Positions 25,502-35,089 of a DNA stretch of 64,000 nt are shown here, one piece after another (position 1 is the stretch's first letter; every line of letters starts with the position of its first letter). A program made the position numbers and the translations under genes. This DNA comes from an uncultured Phascolarctobacterium sp. (lineage in GTDB: Bacteria > Bacillota > Negativicutes > Acidaminococcales > Acidaminococcaceae), in contig NZ_CAJMEH010000002.1 in the NCBI RefSeq assembly GCF_905212365.1, forward strand, positions 10,145 to 74,144, written 5' to 3'. The notes below the pieces were generated by a model. That model had not been told where the DNA came from, ran no database searches, and saw nothing but the letters and a program-made list of their open reading frames with translations.

Positions 25502-27235
25502 TTAATCGGCTTCTTTGCTGCGATACTGGATTTTATAAAGATGGGCGTACAAGCCGTCCTTAGCCATGAGCTCGTCGTGCGTGCCCACTTCCGCCAGGCA
25601 GCCTTTTTCCAAAACCATAATTTTATCGGCGTTCTTTATCGTGGACAAACGATGAGCGATAACGAAGGATGTCCTACCCACCATCAGCCTGTCCAGCGCC
25701 TCCTGCACTACGCGCTCGCTTTCCGTATCCAAGGCGGAGGTTGCTTCGTCCAAAATAAGGATTTGCGGGTTTTTCAAAATAGCCCGCGCGATGGAAATAC
25801 GCTGGCGCTGCCCGCCGGAAATATTGACGCCGCGGTCGCCCAGCATAGTTTCATACCCGTCCGGCAATTCCATAATAAAATTATGAGCGTTAGCCGCCTT
25901 GGCCGCAGCCTCAATTTCTTCCTTAGTAGCGTCCAGGCGTCCGTATAAAATATTATCGTACACACTGCCGTTAAACAGCACCGTTTCCTGCGGCACAATG
26001 CCTACCTGCTCGCGCAGGGAACTGAGCGTCACACTGCGGATATCGTGCCCGTCTATAGTAATACTGCCTTCCGTTACATCGTAAAAACGCGGCAGCAGGC
26101 TGGCAACCGTAGACTTGCCTGCGCCCGAAGGACCGACAAACGCAATCATTTCGCCCGGCTTTACGTCAAAGCTGACATGTTTCAATACTACCTCGCCGGG
26201 ATTATAAGCGAAGGTAACATCGTTAAAGCTTACGTTACCCTTTACCATGGGCAGCGCCTTAGCGTCCGGCGCGTTTTTAATAGTTTCCGGCAAATCCAGC
26301 ACGTCAAAAACGCGCTGCGCTGCGGCCAGCGCTTTTTGGATATTGCCGATAACGCGGCTCAAGCGCTTAATCGGATTGGAAATATTAACAGCGTAAGTCA
26401 AAAAGGCAACTAGGCTGCCTGCCGTAATCTTGCCGTCAATAACGCTGTTGCCGCCGTACCACAAAATAATGGTTACGCCTACAGCCGCCACAAACTCGAT
26501 GGTCGGCGTCAGCGTGGCCGACAACTGCGCATATTTCATATTAGCGCGGAAGTTATTGAGGTTTTCGCGTTCAAAACGCCCCACTTCGTAACTTTCACGA
26601 ACAAAGGACTTAATAACTCTGGCCGAAGAAACCGTTTCCTGCAGGACTGACGTAATATCCGCCGTGGCCTCCTGGATGCGGCTGCCCGATTTACGTATCC
26701 TTTTACCAAACCAATCGATAAACAGCAGCACGACAGGAAAGGTACTGAAGGTAACTAAAAACAAGCGCCAGTCCAGATAAACCATCATCACGATGGACGC
26801 AATAAGAATAACGCTTTCCGTTACCATTTCCACCACGTTTTCCACCATAGCGGACTGTAAAGCGCTAACGTCGTTGGTTACATAGCTCATAATGGTACCG
26901 GTTTTGTTTTTATCGTAAAAGGTCAGGCTCAAGCGCTGTAATTTTTCAAAAACAGCTTTACGGATATCGATAATCACACGCTGGCCTACGTAGTTCATCA
27001 AATAGCTTTGCCCATAATAGGCGAAGCCGCGGATAACAAAGACCACGATAATGCTGACCACGATATAATTGAGCATCTCGGTGTTTTTTTCCTTAAGCAC
27101 CTGGTCGACCATATCTTTAATAATCCATGGCAAATATGCCGTGCCGCCCGCCGCGATAGCGGTGCAGACAGCGGCGCACAAGCCGCGGAATATATAGGGG
27201 CGTATATATTGCAATGCGCGAAAATATAAATTCAT
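25502..27235 (-). CDS. msbA: Lipid A flippase ABC transporter MsbA
   Basis: A 577-residue half-transporter: six membrane helices in residues about 15-310, then a nucleotide-binding domain with Walker A GPSGAGKSTV near 366, signature ISGGQRQRISIARAI and Walker B ILILDEATSALD. Its position between lpxB and waaA-lpxK and its length match MsbA, which flips core-lipid A across the inner membrane. The start overlaps the lpxB stop by four bases. Without that context it would be a generic multidrug exporter. Confidence 0.88.
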   Translation of the reverse strand: MNLYFRALQYIRPYIFRGLCAAVCTAIAAGGTAYLPWIIKDMVDQVLKEKNTEMLNYIVVSIIVVFVIRGFAYYGQSYLMNYVGQRVIIDIRKAVFEKLQRLSLTFYDKNKTGTIMSYVTNDVSALQSAMVENVVEMVTESVILIASIVMMVYLDWRLFLVTFSTFPVVLLFIDWFGKRIRKSGSRIQEATADITSVLQETVSSARVIKSFVRESYEVGRFERENLNNFRANMKYAQLSATLTPTIEFVAAVGVTIILWYGGNSVIDGKITAGSLVAFLTYAVNISNPIKRLSRVIGNIQKALAAAQRVFDVLDLPETIKNAPDAKALPMVKGNVSFNDVTFAYNPGEVVLKHVSFDVKPGEMIAFVGPSGAGKSTVASLLPRFYDVTEGSITIDGHDIRSVTLSSLREQVGIVPQETVLFNGSVYDNILYGRLDATKEEIEAAAKAANAHNFIMELPDGYETMLGDRGVNISGGQRQRISIARAILKNPQILILDEATSALDTESERVVQEALDRLMVGRTSFVIAHRLSTIKNADKIMVLEKGCLAEVGTHDELMAKDGLYAHLYKIQYRSKEAD

Positions 27236-28368
27236 TTCTTCTCCTCAGCTATTCTTAAAATTAGTTGGGCTACGCGTCCTACAGCGCCGGGCTCGCCTAA
27301 GCGCCGCTTCATATAGGCTAAATCAGCGTCCAGCTGCGGTCGGCGTCCCGGCGCCAGCAGCTCTGCTGCCGCTGCCGCCAGCTTAGCGGGCGTAAAATCA
27401 TCCTGCAGCAGCTCCGGCAGAATCTGCCTGCCTGCCACAATATTGGGCAAACCGATATTGGGTATGTTGATGACCAAACGGGCGATAAACGCGTTCAGCG
27501 CCGAAGTGCGGTAGACAATAACGCTGGGCAGGCCGCACAAGGCCGCCTCCAAGGTAACGGTACCGCTGGTTGCCAGCGCCAAATCGGCAACGCTGAATAA
27601 ATCGTAGTTATGCCCTTCCGTTATTTTAACCTCCAAACCGGATTCCTTAATCTTACTCTGCAGCAGCTCCAAAGGAATTGTTCCGGCCCGCGGCATAGCA
27701 AACTGTACCTCCGGCATTTGCTTCTGCAAAATCCTAGCTCCTGCCAGCAGCGTAGGCAGCATTTTTTCAATCTCCATCAGCCTGCTGCCCGGCATGAGCA
27801 GCACCAACCTTTTGCCCGGCTCCTTCCCGGCCCAGGCCGCCGCTTCCTCCCGCGTCATAGCAGGCTGCACTATATCCAGCAGCGGATGCCCGACAAATTC
27901 CACGGGCGCTCCGGCTTCTTTATATACGTCGTATTCAAAGGGAAAAATACAAGCCACCTTATCCACGAGCTTAGCTACGTTCTTGGCGCGGCCCTTATTC
28001 CAGGCCCAGGCCGAGGGCGCGATATAAGATACTACCGGTATGCCCTTATCGTGGGCCAGCTTCGCCAGCTTCATATTAAAGCCGGGGTAATCGACTATCA
28101 CAAGACAATCTGGCTTGCACTCGTCCATAACCCTGCCGAAGTCGCTGCGCAGCTTGAACAAATCCGGCAGCTTGCGGATAACCTCCACAAAGCCCATGAC
28201 GCCGTGGTCCTTAATGTCGAACAGCACCTCGCCGCCCGCTGCACGCAAAGCGTCGCCGCCCATGCCAAAGATCTGCGCTTCGCTGTCTATACTTTTTATG
28301 GCAGCGGTAACTGCCGCTGCATGAATATCGCCGGAGGCTTCACCGGCGGATATGAGAATTTTCGCCAT
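27232..28368 (-). CDS. lpxB: Lipid A disaccharide synthase LpxB
   Basis: A 378-residue GT19 enzyme joining UDP-2,3-diacyl-GlcN and lipid X. Recognised by ILISAGEASGDIHAAAV at the start, FGMGGDALRAAGGEVL, VDYPGFNMKLAK, APSAWAWNKGR and LATSGTVTLEAALCG. GAGGAG lies 5 bases before ATG 28368. It overlaps msbA. Confidence 0.95.
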   Translation of the reverse strand: MAKILISAGEASGDIHAAAVTAAIKSIDSEAQIFGMGGDALRAAGGEVLFDIKDHGVMGFVEVIRKLPDLFKLRSDFGRVMDECKPDCLVIVDYPGFNMKLAKLAHDKGIPVVSYIAPSAWAWNKGRAKNVAKLVDKVACIFPFEYDVYKEAGAPVEFVGHPLLDIVQPAMTREEAAAWAGKEPGKRLVLLMPGSRLMEIEKMLPTLLAGARILQKQMPEVQFAMPRAGTIPLELLQSKIKESGLEVKITEGHNYDLFSVADLALATSGTVTLEAALCGLPSVIVYRTSALNAFIARLVINIPNIGLPNIVAGRQILPELLQDDFTPAKLAAAAAELLAPGRRPQLDADLAYMKRRLGEPGAVGRVAQLILRIAEEKK

Positions 28369-28413
28369 AATAACTCCTCGTTACAACCTACACATATTCA
28401 GTATATATTATAA

Positions 28414-28447
28414 CACAAAAAGCGGCTGACATAAGCTGCCAACCGCT
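28414..28447 (-). terminator. Terminator between lpxI and lpxB
   Basis: Minus strand hairpin with a short GC stem (AGCGG/CCGCT, 28447-28421, partly extended inside) followed by TTTTTGTGT, 25 bases after the lpxI stop. An extended -10 (TGTTATAAT, about 28415-28407) directly follows and could start lpxB transcription, but no good -35 is present. Confidence 0.55.
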
Positions 28448-28472
28448 AAGAAATGCGAAATTTTTACGATAT

Positions 28473-29285
28473 TTATTTAACCAGAATAGTAATATTGTGC
28501 TTATCAGCCAAAGAAATGACCTTTTCACGCTCCACAACCAGAGTATTGCCGGCTTCAATGACAATGCCGGTAGCTCCCGCGTAAATCATGGACTCCATGG
28601 TTTTGGTGCCGAATCCGGGAATATCGAAGCGCTGATCCTGGGACGGCTTAGCAGCCTTAGCCACAATAACGCCGCCCTTGCCTAAATAGCCGCCGCGCAG
28701 AATGCAGGCATCCGTGCCTTCGATAGCCTCCACCGCCATCACTGCGCGGTTTTTAACCACCACAGTCTGACCAATGTCCAGCCCGCCGATAGCCTTTGCC
28801 ATTTCAAAGCCGAATTCCATATCGGCCAGCTCTGCCTCCGTAGGCTTGCGCTTAGTCAGCACGCCGGGCTGCGGCAGCAGCGGCTTGATCAGCACTGTCT
28901 GATCCATAACCTCGATGCCCTCGCCCTCCAGCTCCTTAACGATAGCGTTCATAATAGTATCGTCCTTGCGGTCGGGCACGCTGGCTAAAATTTTAATAGC
29001 CCGCAGATCGGGAACGATAGCGCCTGCCTTATACAGAACCTCCTTCGTCACCTTGCCGATCATGGTCACGCGGGTAACTTTATGCTTTTTCAGCGTGGAA
29101 ATAATTTTACCTATTTTACCGATATTGATATCGTAATAAAAGTCAACGCTATCCGCCAGCTCCTCGTCGATGCCGGGAACCACGCCTACGGCTACAACCT
29201 CATAGCCCAGGCTCTTGGCAGACCGCGCCACCTCCACCGGCAGATGCCCAATGCCGGAAAGTACGCCTAAAACTTCCATGACCAT
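28473..29285 (-). CDS. lpxI: UDP-2,3-diacylglucosamine pyrophosphatase LpxI
   Basis: A 270-residue protein of the LpxI (DUF1009) family, which replaces LpxH in many bacteria and hydrolyses UDP-diacyl-GlcN to lipid X. Typical blocks are LGVLSGIGHLPVEVARSAK, VTMIGKVTKEVLYK, ASVPDRKDDTIMNAIV, IGGLDIGQTVVVKNRAVMAVEAIEGTD and FDIPGFGTKTMESM. Its placement between lpxA and lpxB is the usual one for LpxI. It starts on the TGATG overlap with the lpxA stop. Confidence 0.93.
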   Translation of the reverse strand: MVMEVLGVLSGIGHLPVEVARSAKSLGYEVVAVGVVPGIDEELADSVDFYYDINIGKIGKIISTLKKHKVTRVTMIGKVTKEVLYKAGAIVPDLRAIKILASVPDRKDDTIMNAIVKELEGEGIEVMDQTVLIKPLLPQPGVLTKRKPTEAELADMEFGFEMAKAIGGLDIGQTVVVKNRAVMAVEAIEGTDACILRGGYLGKGGVIVAKAAKPSQDQRFDIPGFGTKTMESMIYAGATGIVIEAGNTLVVEREKVISLADKHNITILVK

Positions 29286-30091
29286 CAGCCCTTGCGGGTG
29301 CGGATAATACCGCGCTCCACAGTGCGCAGGAAGCGCATCAAATGCTCTATCGGCTCGCAGCTGTTAAGCTCCGCTTCCATGGTAGCAATAGCCTCCTGCA
29401 AGGGCAGGCCGCTGCGGTACAGAATGCGGAAAGCCTTTTTCAGCTCGCTGCGTTCCTCCTGCGGCATACCTGCGCGGGCCAGACCCACGCTGTTCAAACC
29501 GGAAACAAAGGCCGGGTCGCCGGCTACAATCATAAACGGCGGAATATCCTGGGAGGCGCGAGCCATGCCGCCTACCATAGCGTTGCGGCCGATTTTGCAG
29601 AACTGGTGCACAGCCGCCAAACCGCCGATAACGGCGCGATCCTCCACAATAACGTGGCCTGCCAGCGTAGCTACGTTGGACATAATTACGTTATTGCCAA
29701 CGATGCAGTTATGAGCCACATGAGTATAAGCCATCATCAGAATATTATTGCCGATGCGCGTTTCGTTGCCTTCGCCGCAGGCTCTGTTGACGGTACAGCA
29801 TTCACGGAAGGTACCGCCGTCGCCAATAATCGTCCGCGTTTGCTCGCCGACAAATTTCAAATCCTGCGGTACGGCGCCAATCGAGCAGCCGGGGAAAAAT
29901 CTGTTGTTTTTACCCACGGTAGTATATTTATGAATCGTAACATGAGCGCCAATCACACATCCGTCGCCAATAACGGTATCCTCATCTATAACGGCATAAG
30001 GTCCTACCTTTACGTCCTTCCCAATAACTGCATTCGGATGGATAATTGCTGTTTCATGGATTCCGCTCTCAGGCATTATTATCGAACTCAT
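29285..30091 (-). CDS. lpxA: UDP-GlcNAc acyltransferase LpxA
   Basis: A 268-residue left-handed beta-helix acyltransferase, first enzyme of lipid A synthesis. Hexapeptide repeats run from about residue 8 to 190 (IHPNAVIGKDVKVGPYAVI, then GNNVIMSNVATLAGHVIVED). The catalytic His is in YTHVAHNCIVG. ATG 30091 is chosen for GGGAG 9 bases upstream; the frame extends to 30118 in front of this site. Confidence 0.94.
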   Translation of the reverse strand: MSSIIMPESGIHETAIIHPNAVIGKDVKVGPYAVIDEDTVIGDGCVIGAHVTIHKYTTVGKNNRFFPGCSIGAVPQDLKFVGEQTRTIIGDGGTFRECCTVNRACGEGNETRIGNNILMMAYTHVAHNCIVGNNVIMSNVATLAGHVIVEDRAVIGGLAAVHQFCKIGRNAMVGGMARASQDIPPFMIVAGDPAFVSGLNSVGLARAGMPQEERSELKKAFRILYRSGLPLQEAIATMEAELNSCEPIEHLMRFLRTVERGIIRTRKG

Positions 30092-30131
30092 TATCTTCAC
30101 TCCCAAAAAATTAATCAAACAATTAAATTCA

Positions 30132-30159
30132 AATATAATACTATAATCACAGCCGACAA
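30132..30159 (-). promoter_or_regulatory. Possible promoter upstream of lpxA
   Basis: Minus strand: TTGTCG (30159-30154), 16-base spacer, TATATT (30137-30132) within the 176-base AT-rich gap between fabZ and lpxA. The elements are only moderate matches; the size of the gap inside an otherwise tight cluster is what suggests a promoter. I see nothing else in the gap. Confidence 0.35.
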
Positions 30160-30267
30160 ACTTTTTTCACAGGGTAAAAACAGCATTTATCCTTAATTTA
30201 ATCTGAAATAAGCCGTCTAGCTCGTTTATACTACTTATTTCTGCTTGTTTGATAATTTTCTCGCGTT

Positions 30268-30711
30268 TTAATTTTTCGGGTCCATGATAGCAAAAGTGCA
30301 GTCGCATTCGCAGGCCACCTTGCCGTCCACCTTACCCTCGCAATGGATAATGCCCATATTCCCGCGCATAATCTTCGTTACCTCGGCGGTAGTTACAACC
30401 TGATCGCCGGGCACTACCTGCTTGCGGAAGCGCACATTATCAATTTTAGCAAAAACGGCGATTTTGCCGCGGTTTTCTTCGGGATACAGCATAGCTACGC
30501 CGCCAACCTGCGCCATAGCTTCAATCAGCAATACGCCGGGCATAATGGGCTCATTGGGGAAATGACCTAAAAACTGCATTTCGTTAGCCGTAATATTTTT
30601 GATACCTACAGCGCGTTTCATCGGCTCTATCTCCAAAATACGGTCCACCAGCAGCATAGGATAACGATGGGGCAGAATCTTTTTTATTTCGTTAATATCC
30701 AGAACGGTCAT
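30268..30711 (-). CDS. fabZ: 3-hydroxyacyl-ACP dehydratase FabZ
   Basis: A 147-residue hot-dog-fold dehydratase of fatty acid elongation, acting on the 3-hydroxyacyl-ACP pool shared with LpxA and LpxD. The active-site helix and motif [22 protein letters not shown] carries the catalytic His and Glu. The N-terminus [14 protein letters not shown] is typical. AGGAGGAG lies upstream of ATG 30711; three bases separate it from the lpxC stop. Confidence 0.95.
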   Translation of the reverse strand: MTVLDINEIKKILPHRYPMLLVDRILEIEPMKRAVGIKNITANEMQFLGHFPNEPIMPGVLLIEAMAQVGGVAMLYPEENRGKIAVFAKIDNVRFRKQVVPGDQVVTTAEVTKIMRGNMGIIHCEGKVDGKVACECDCTFAIMDPKN

Positions 30712-30714
30712 GAT

Positions 30715-31563
30715 TTACTCCTCCTTTGTTCTATAAGCCTGAATCTGCTTAGCGATTTGCGAATTAAAGGCGTGCCCAGTTTTTACGGCGATAACATGCG
30801 CCTTAATGGGGCCTAAAAGATACAGGTCGCCAATCACATCAAGGATTTTATGACGAATCAGCTCGTCCTCAAAACGCGGCACGGAAAGAATCTTATTCTC
30901 GTCAAAAACAACCACATTTTCCAAGGAACCACCCAGGCCCAAGCCCATTTTGCGCAGCATTTCCAGCTCATGGGTAAAGGCCACTGTGCGGGCAGGCATA
31001 ATTTCCTTTTTATAGCTTTCCTTATCCAAAAGAATATCAAAATACTGGGTGCCCAGCATAGGATGCTTATTAATAGAGGTAAAGGAAATTCTGTAGCCGT
31101 CATAGGGCAGCACGGCGATGTAACGGTCCCCGTCGTATACTGTAAACGCTTTATCTACGGCATAAACCTCGCGCTCCGCCTCCTGCTCCTGCAGGCCGGC
31201 CTTCTCCAGCAGCTCGCAGAAAACCTTGGCGCTGCCGTCCGTTACCGGCGGTTCAGGGGAAGACATTTCAATATAAATATTATCGATAGCCATCATGGCT
31301 AAGGCGCTCATCAAATGCTCGACCGTAAAAACCTCGGCGCCGTTAGCGCTCAAAGTGGTAGCCTTCACCGTGGAGCTGACGTTTTCTGCAAGCGCTTTGA
31401 TTTCCGGACGCCCCGGAAGGTCGGTGCGCACAAAAATAATGCCTGCACCGGCGGCAGCCGGCTTAAAGGTCATCAGCACATCCTTGCCGGAATGAAGCCC
31501 GATTCCCGAATAGGAAACCTCTTTGGCGATGGTATGCTGCCTTGCTTTATTTTGCTCGGACAT
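30715..31563 (-). CDS. lpxC: UDP-3-O-acyl-GlcNAc deacetylase LpxC
   Basis: A 282-residue Zn deacetylase, the committed step of lipid A synthesis. Motifs are EVSYSGIGLHSGKDV, VEHLMSALAMMAIDN with the Zn His, MPARTVAFTHELEML, and RHKILDVIGDLYLLG with the second Zn His and Asp. ATG 31563 follows AAGGAGG by 6 bases; a frame extension to 31584 lies before this site. No fusion to FabZ, unlike in some other phyla. Confidence 0.95.
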   Translation of the reverse strand: MSEQNKARQHTIAKEVSYSGIGLHSGKDVLMTFKPAAAGAGIIFVRTDLPGRPEIKALAENVSSTVKATTLSANGAEVFTVEHLMSALAMMAIDNIYIEMSSPEPPVTDGSAKVFCELLEKAGLQEQEAEREVYAVDKAFTVYDGDRYIAVLPYDGYRISFTSINKHPMLGTQYFDILLDKESYKKEIMPARTVAFTHELEMLRKMGLGLGGSLENVVVFDENKILSVPRFEDELIRHKILDVIGDLYLLGPIKAHVIAVKTGHAFNSQIAKQIQAYRTKEE

Positions 31564-31584
31564 CTTCATCCTCCTTATTATCAT

Positions 31585-32475
31585 TTATTTTTTCCTGCCA
31601 AATCGCTGCTTGCCGTCCTTCCAGCGATCATGCACCCAAAACCACATTTCCGGATGGGCTGTGATCTCCTGCTCTAAAACGTCCACCAGCTTTTTAGTAA
31701 CATCGTAAAAATCCTGCTGCTTATCCTTAGTCCGCGGCGTGTACAGCGGCGGATAGATTTTAGCCGTGCAGGTACCGTCGTCGTTATTATGCAAAAAGAT
31801 AGGCAAAATCGGCGAGCCGTAAATACGGGACAAAGCCGCAGCTCCCAAGGGTATAATGGAGCGCTTGCCGAACAGCTCGATTTCCACGCCGTCGTCGTTA
31901 GTATCCTGATCGTACAGCACGCCCAACAGATGCTTTTCCTTAAGCATTCTGCTGATAGCCAGCAAGCCGTGACCGCCGCGGTTATACGTTACCTTCTGTC
32001 CCACCATCTGGCGGAACTCGTTAATAGCCTTATCCATATAGCTATTGTTCTGCTTGCGGGTAATGGACAGCATGGGATAGCCGTGCAGCGCTACCGTAGC
32101 GCCCAAAAGCTCCCAGTTGCCGTAATGGCCCGTACACATAATAACGCCCTTATCCTCGGCGTAGGCCCGTTCCAGATATTCCAGCCCTTCAACCTGCACC
32201 AGCTCATGAATATTGTCTTTATTGAGCAATGGAAAACGCAGCACCTCGACCACCATACGCCCAAAACGATGCAGGCTGTCCTCGGCTATCTGCCGCGCTC
32301 TTTTAGCGTCCACGCCCAAGCATTCCTGCACGTTGGCAGCCGCCATCTGCAAACGCCAGCAGGGCACCACCAAAACGGCCACCCTGCCCAGAAAGGCTGC
32401 GAATAAATTCCGCAGGCAGGCAGGCAGAATACACATCAATTTGCTGAAAAATTTTACAGTATAATAACCAAACAC
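31585..32475 (-). CDS. LpxL/HtrB-type lipid A acyltransferase (second copy)
   Basis: A 296-residue membrane-anchored acyltransferase. The H-x4-E motif is in TGHYGNWELLG near residue 118, with RKQNNSYMDKAINEFR, RGGHGLL, VLYDQDTNDDG and WFWVHDRWK following. It is clearly homologous to the copy at 18881-19783 but divergent, so the two probably add different secondary acyl chains. The apparent start is GTG at 32475 with GAGG only 4 bases upstream, so the true start is somewhat uncertain. Confidence 0.88.
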   Translation of the reverse strand: MFGYYTVKFFSKLMCILPACLRNLFAAFLGRVAVLVVPCWRLQMAAANVQECLGVDAKRARQIAEDSLHRFGRMVVEVLRFPLLNKDNIHELVQVEGLEYLERAYAEDKGVIMCTGHYGNWELLGATVALHGYPMLSITRKQNNSYMDKAINEFRQMVGQKVTYNRGGHGLLAISRMLKEKHLLGVLYDQDTNDDGVEIELFGKRSIIPLGAAALSRIYGSPILPIFLHNNDDGTCTAKIYPPLYTPRTKDKQQDFYDVTKKLVDVLEQEITAHPEMWFWVHDRWKDGKQRFGRKK

Positions 32476-32540
32476 TTTACCTCACGCTCGGCGCGCACTG
32501 CTGCTATGCTCCTGGCACTTGCTTGCGCGCCGGCCATCGT

Positions 32541-33563
32541 TTATTTTTTCAATTGCGCCAATTCCTTTTCCAGAGCTTTAAGGCGCTTGAACATATCTCC
32601 CACCTTGCGCACATTGGCCTCCTGGCGCAGCCATTCCTTCATGGGCATGGCAGGGAAGCCTCCCATCACGGAATTATCGGGCACGTCGTTGGTAATGCCC
32701 GTTCTGCCGCCAAAGACGCAGTTATTGCCGATGGTAATATGTCCAACCGTACCGACCTGTCCGGCGAAGGTAACATTATTGCCCACGGTTACGCTGCCGG
32801 AAATGCCCACGTGAGCCACTACCAGGCAATTCTCGCCCAGAATATCGTTGTGCCCCAAGTGTACCAGATTATCGATTTTAGTGCCCTTGCCTACGATAGT
32901 GCTGTCCACCGTAGCCCGGTCAATACAGGTATTGCTGCCGATTTCCACATCGTCCTGCAAAATTACGTTACCGGTCTGCAGCACCTTGCTGTGCTTGCCG
33001 TTTTGGGTAATATAGCCAAAGCCGTCGCCGCCGATAACGGCGCCGGACTGCAAAATTACGCGGTCGCCCAGCACGCAGTCCTCACGCACAGTGGTATTAG
33101 GATAAAGCGTACAATCCTTGCCCATTTTTACGCGCTTGCCCACATAGGCGTGAGGATAAAGCACACAGCCGTCGCCAATCTCAGCTCCGTCCTCTACGAC
33201 GGCAAAGGGCTGCACAGCCACGTTGCTGCCGATCTTAGCCTTCGGAGAAACATAGGCCAAAGGGCTGATTACGCGCTCCACATCCTCCTGCGGGCGGAAC
33301 AGTTCCAGCAGTGCGGCAAAAGCGGCGCGGGGATTTTCCACGCGAATAACAGGACGCCCGTCCAGTTCCGGGTCAGCAGGACTGAGCACCATAACGCCGG
33401 CCTTGCTTAAATGGCAATGCTCCACATGGGGCGGTACGGCAAAAGATATATCCTGCGGGCCGGCTTCTACCAAACCGTTTACGCCGGTAATCTTCAGCTC
33501 CGGATTATCATGCTCCACTGTGCCATGTAAAAATTTTGCTAATTCTTGTACACTCTTCTCCAT
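32541..33563 (-). CDS. lpxD: UDP-3-O-(3-hydroxyacyl)glucosamine N-acyltransferase LpxD
   Basis: A 340-residue acyltransferase. The N-terminal uridine-binding domain (residues 1-100, with ITGVNGLVEAGPQDISF) is followed by a hexapeptide-repeat beta-helix, with the catalytic His in DNLVHLGHNDILGEN, and a C-terminal helix (VGDMFKRLKALEKELAQLKK). GGAGG lies 6 bases before ATG 33563. It follows the ompH-like genes as in many outer-membrane clusters. Confidence 0.95.
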   Translation of the reverse strand: MEKSVQELAKFLHGTVEHDNPELKITGVNGLVEAGPQDISFAVPPHVEHCHLSKAGVMVLSPADPELDGRPVIRVENPRAAFAALLELFRPQEDVERVISPLAYVSPKAKIGSNVAVQPFAVVEDGAEIGDGCVLYPHAYVGKRVKMGKDCTLYPNTTVREDCVLGDRVILQSGAVIGGDGFGYITQNGKHSKVLQTGNVILQDDVEIGSNTCIDRATVDSTIVGKGTKIDNLVHLGHNDILGENCLVVAHVGISGSVTVGNNVTFAGQVGTVGHITIGNNCVFGGRTGITNDVPDNSVMGGFPAMPMKEWLRQEANVRKVGDMFKRLKALEKELAQLKK

Positions 33564-33652
33564 TTCAAACCTCCATCAAATACATCGCGCCAGCAAAATA
33601 TTTTACTGAACACGAAAAGCGGACGGGCCAACCCGCCCGCTCAGGGTGCGCT

Positions 33653-34060
33653 TTATTGCATTTTGGCAATGACTTCTTTAGTAACGTCGGTGCCGCCTTG
33701 AGGAACGGCTTCTTTAATCATAATAGCGCCTAAATTCTTTTCCTTAGCTACCTGATTAAGAGCGGTATCCAGGCTGGCCTTCAGCTTATTCTGTGCCTCG
33801 CTTTGAATCAGCTTGGCCTTAGCGCCGTAATCCTCGGCAATCTTGGCGGCTTCTTCGCCGTTCTTGCCTTCCATATCCTTATCCATTTGCGCCTTTAAGT
33901 CGGTCATCTGCTTGGTTACGTCTTCCTTAGTGTTTTTAACTACGGGAGCTTCCGTTTCCACCTGCTTCATATCAACCACGCCAAATTCCGCGTTGCGGCC
34001 GCTGCAGCCAAAGGTCAGCATAGAGACTGCAACCAGCAAGCCTGCAATTATTTTTTTCAT
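33653..34060 (-). CDS. Small OmpH/Skp-like lipoprotein
   Basis: A 135-residue protein. Signal peptide MKKIIAGLLVAVSMLTFGC ends in a lipobox (TFGC), then comes an OmpH-type body: GVVDMKQVETEAPVV, a charged helix (about 45-105), and a C-terminal GAIMIKEAVPQGGTDVTKEV with the family's 'DVT' end. OmpH/Skp proteins chaperone outer-membrane proteins in the periplasm. The ATG at 34060 has GAGG 8 bases upstream; the frame extends to 34081 without a site. It is the most 3' of three tandem relatives. Confidence 0.8.
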   Translation of the reverse strand: MKKIIAGLLVAVSMLTFGCSGRNAEFGVVDMKQVETEAPVVKNTKEDVTKQMTDLKAQMDKDMEGKNGEEAAKIAEDYGAKAKLIQSEAQNKLKASLDTALNQVAKEKNLGAIMIKEAVPQGGTDVTKEVIAKMQ

Positions 34061-34091
34061 GTTCAAAACCTCGCTTATCATATTCTTTGCT

Positions 34092-35012
34092 TTATTGTTT
34101 ATTCAGATTTCTGATCACAAGGTCCGTTATATCTTCGGCCTTGAGATTAACCTTATATTGATTAAATACTATGGTATAGCCGCGTTCGTGGGCCAAACGC
34201 ACAGCCTGACTTTCAATATCCTTATTAATCTGCTGCTTGAGCCGGTCGTTCTTATCCTGCTGCTTGGCAATCTCGCGGTCCATAATCGCCAATGCGTTCT
34301 GCAGCGCTTTGGGAGCGGCGCTCATCAGCTCCTTGTCCCGGGCGTCCTTATCCGACAGCTGCGACTGCATTTTGCTGCGGTAAGCTTCTGCAGCCTGCGC
34401 CATACGCTGCTGCATCTGCGCCACGTAAGGCCGCACCTTAGCGTCCACCAAAGCGCGCTGTTCCCGCTCCAGCTCCATAATACGGCGGCCGCGTTCCAGC
34501 TGCATTTCCTGCAGCTCCTTTTCCAACGCCTGACGCTCGTCGCGCTTGAGCCTGATGGATTCCAGCAGGGCCCGCAGATTAAAAATTTTCAGCTGATAGC
34601 TGTCCTCGATTTCCTTTTTCCGCGGAGCCAGCTGCTCTGCCGCTTCCTTCTCGGCTGCGGCGATAAAGCTTTGCAGCTTTTTATTTTCTATTTCCCGCTG
34701 CTCTACCATCCTGGTATTAAAGTCAGCAGTCAAATAGCTGTGCTCGCTGAGCTGCCGCAAATTGCGCAGCTTATTCAAGCTGCCCATTTGCGCCTGCGCC
34801 AGCTTTTCCTGTCCCTGCCGTTTTCCCAGCAAATCCTTGAGCACGCCCTCGCCCTGCTTAAGCTTGCCGTATTGCGGATGCTCGCTGAAAGCTCTCTCCC
34901 AGTTAACCACGGCGATCTTATCCTGCTGTCCCAAACTACTGACGCCGCAAGCTGAAATCAGCAGGGCCGCTGCTGCTACAGCGGCTATCTTCCCCAGCCG
35001 TTTCCCAACCAT
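34092..35012 (-). CDS. Long OmpH-like coiled-coil lipoprotein
   Basis: A 306-residue exported protein with lipobox ISAC at residues 18-21. IAVVNWERAFSEHPQY resembles the OmpH N-terminal strand, followed by about 220 residues of charged, heptad-rich helix (many Glu, Lys, Arg, Gln), and the C-terminal YTIVFNQYKVNLKAEDITDLVI typical of OmpH ends. It is almost twice the normal length, suggesting a duplicated or extended coiled-coil arm. GAGGAGG precedes ATG 35012. Confidence 0.78.
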   Translation of the reverse strand: MVGKRLGKIAAVAAAALLISACGVSSLGQQDKIAVVNWERAFSEHPQYGKLKQGEGVLKDLLGKRQGQEKLAQAQMGSLNKLRNLRQLSEHSYLTADFNTRMVEQREIENKKLQSFIAAAEKEAAEQLAPRKKEIEDSYQLKIFNLRALLESIRLKRDERQALEKELQEMQLERGRRIMELEREQRALVDAKVRPYVAQMQQRMAQAAEAYRSKMQSQLSDKDARDKELMSAAPKALQNALAIMDREIAKQQDKNDRLKQQINKDIESQAVRLAHERGYTIVFNQYKVNLKAEDITDLVIRNLNKQ

Positions 35013-35089
35013 GACAACCTCCTCATGCCGACAACACGATAATCTGCCCTACGGCTCAAATAGAAACATCTTTATAAGGCGCTAAAGCC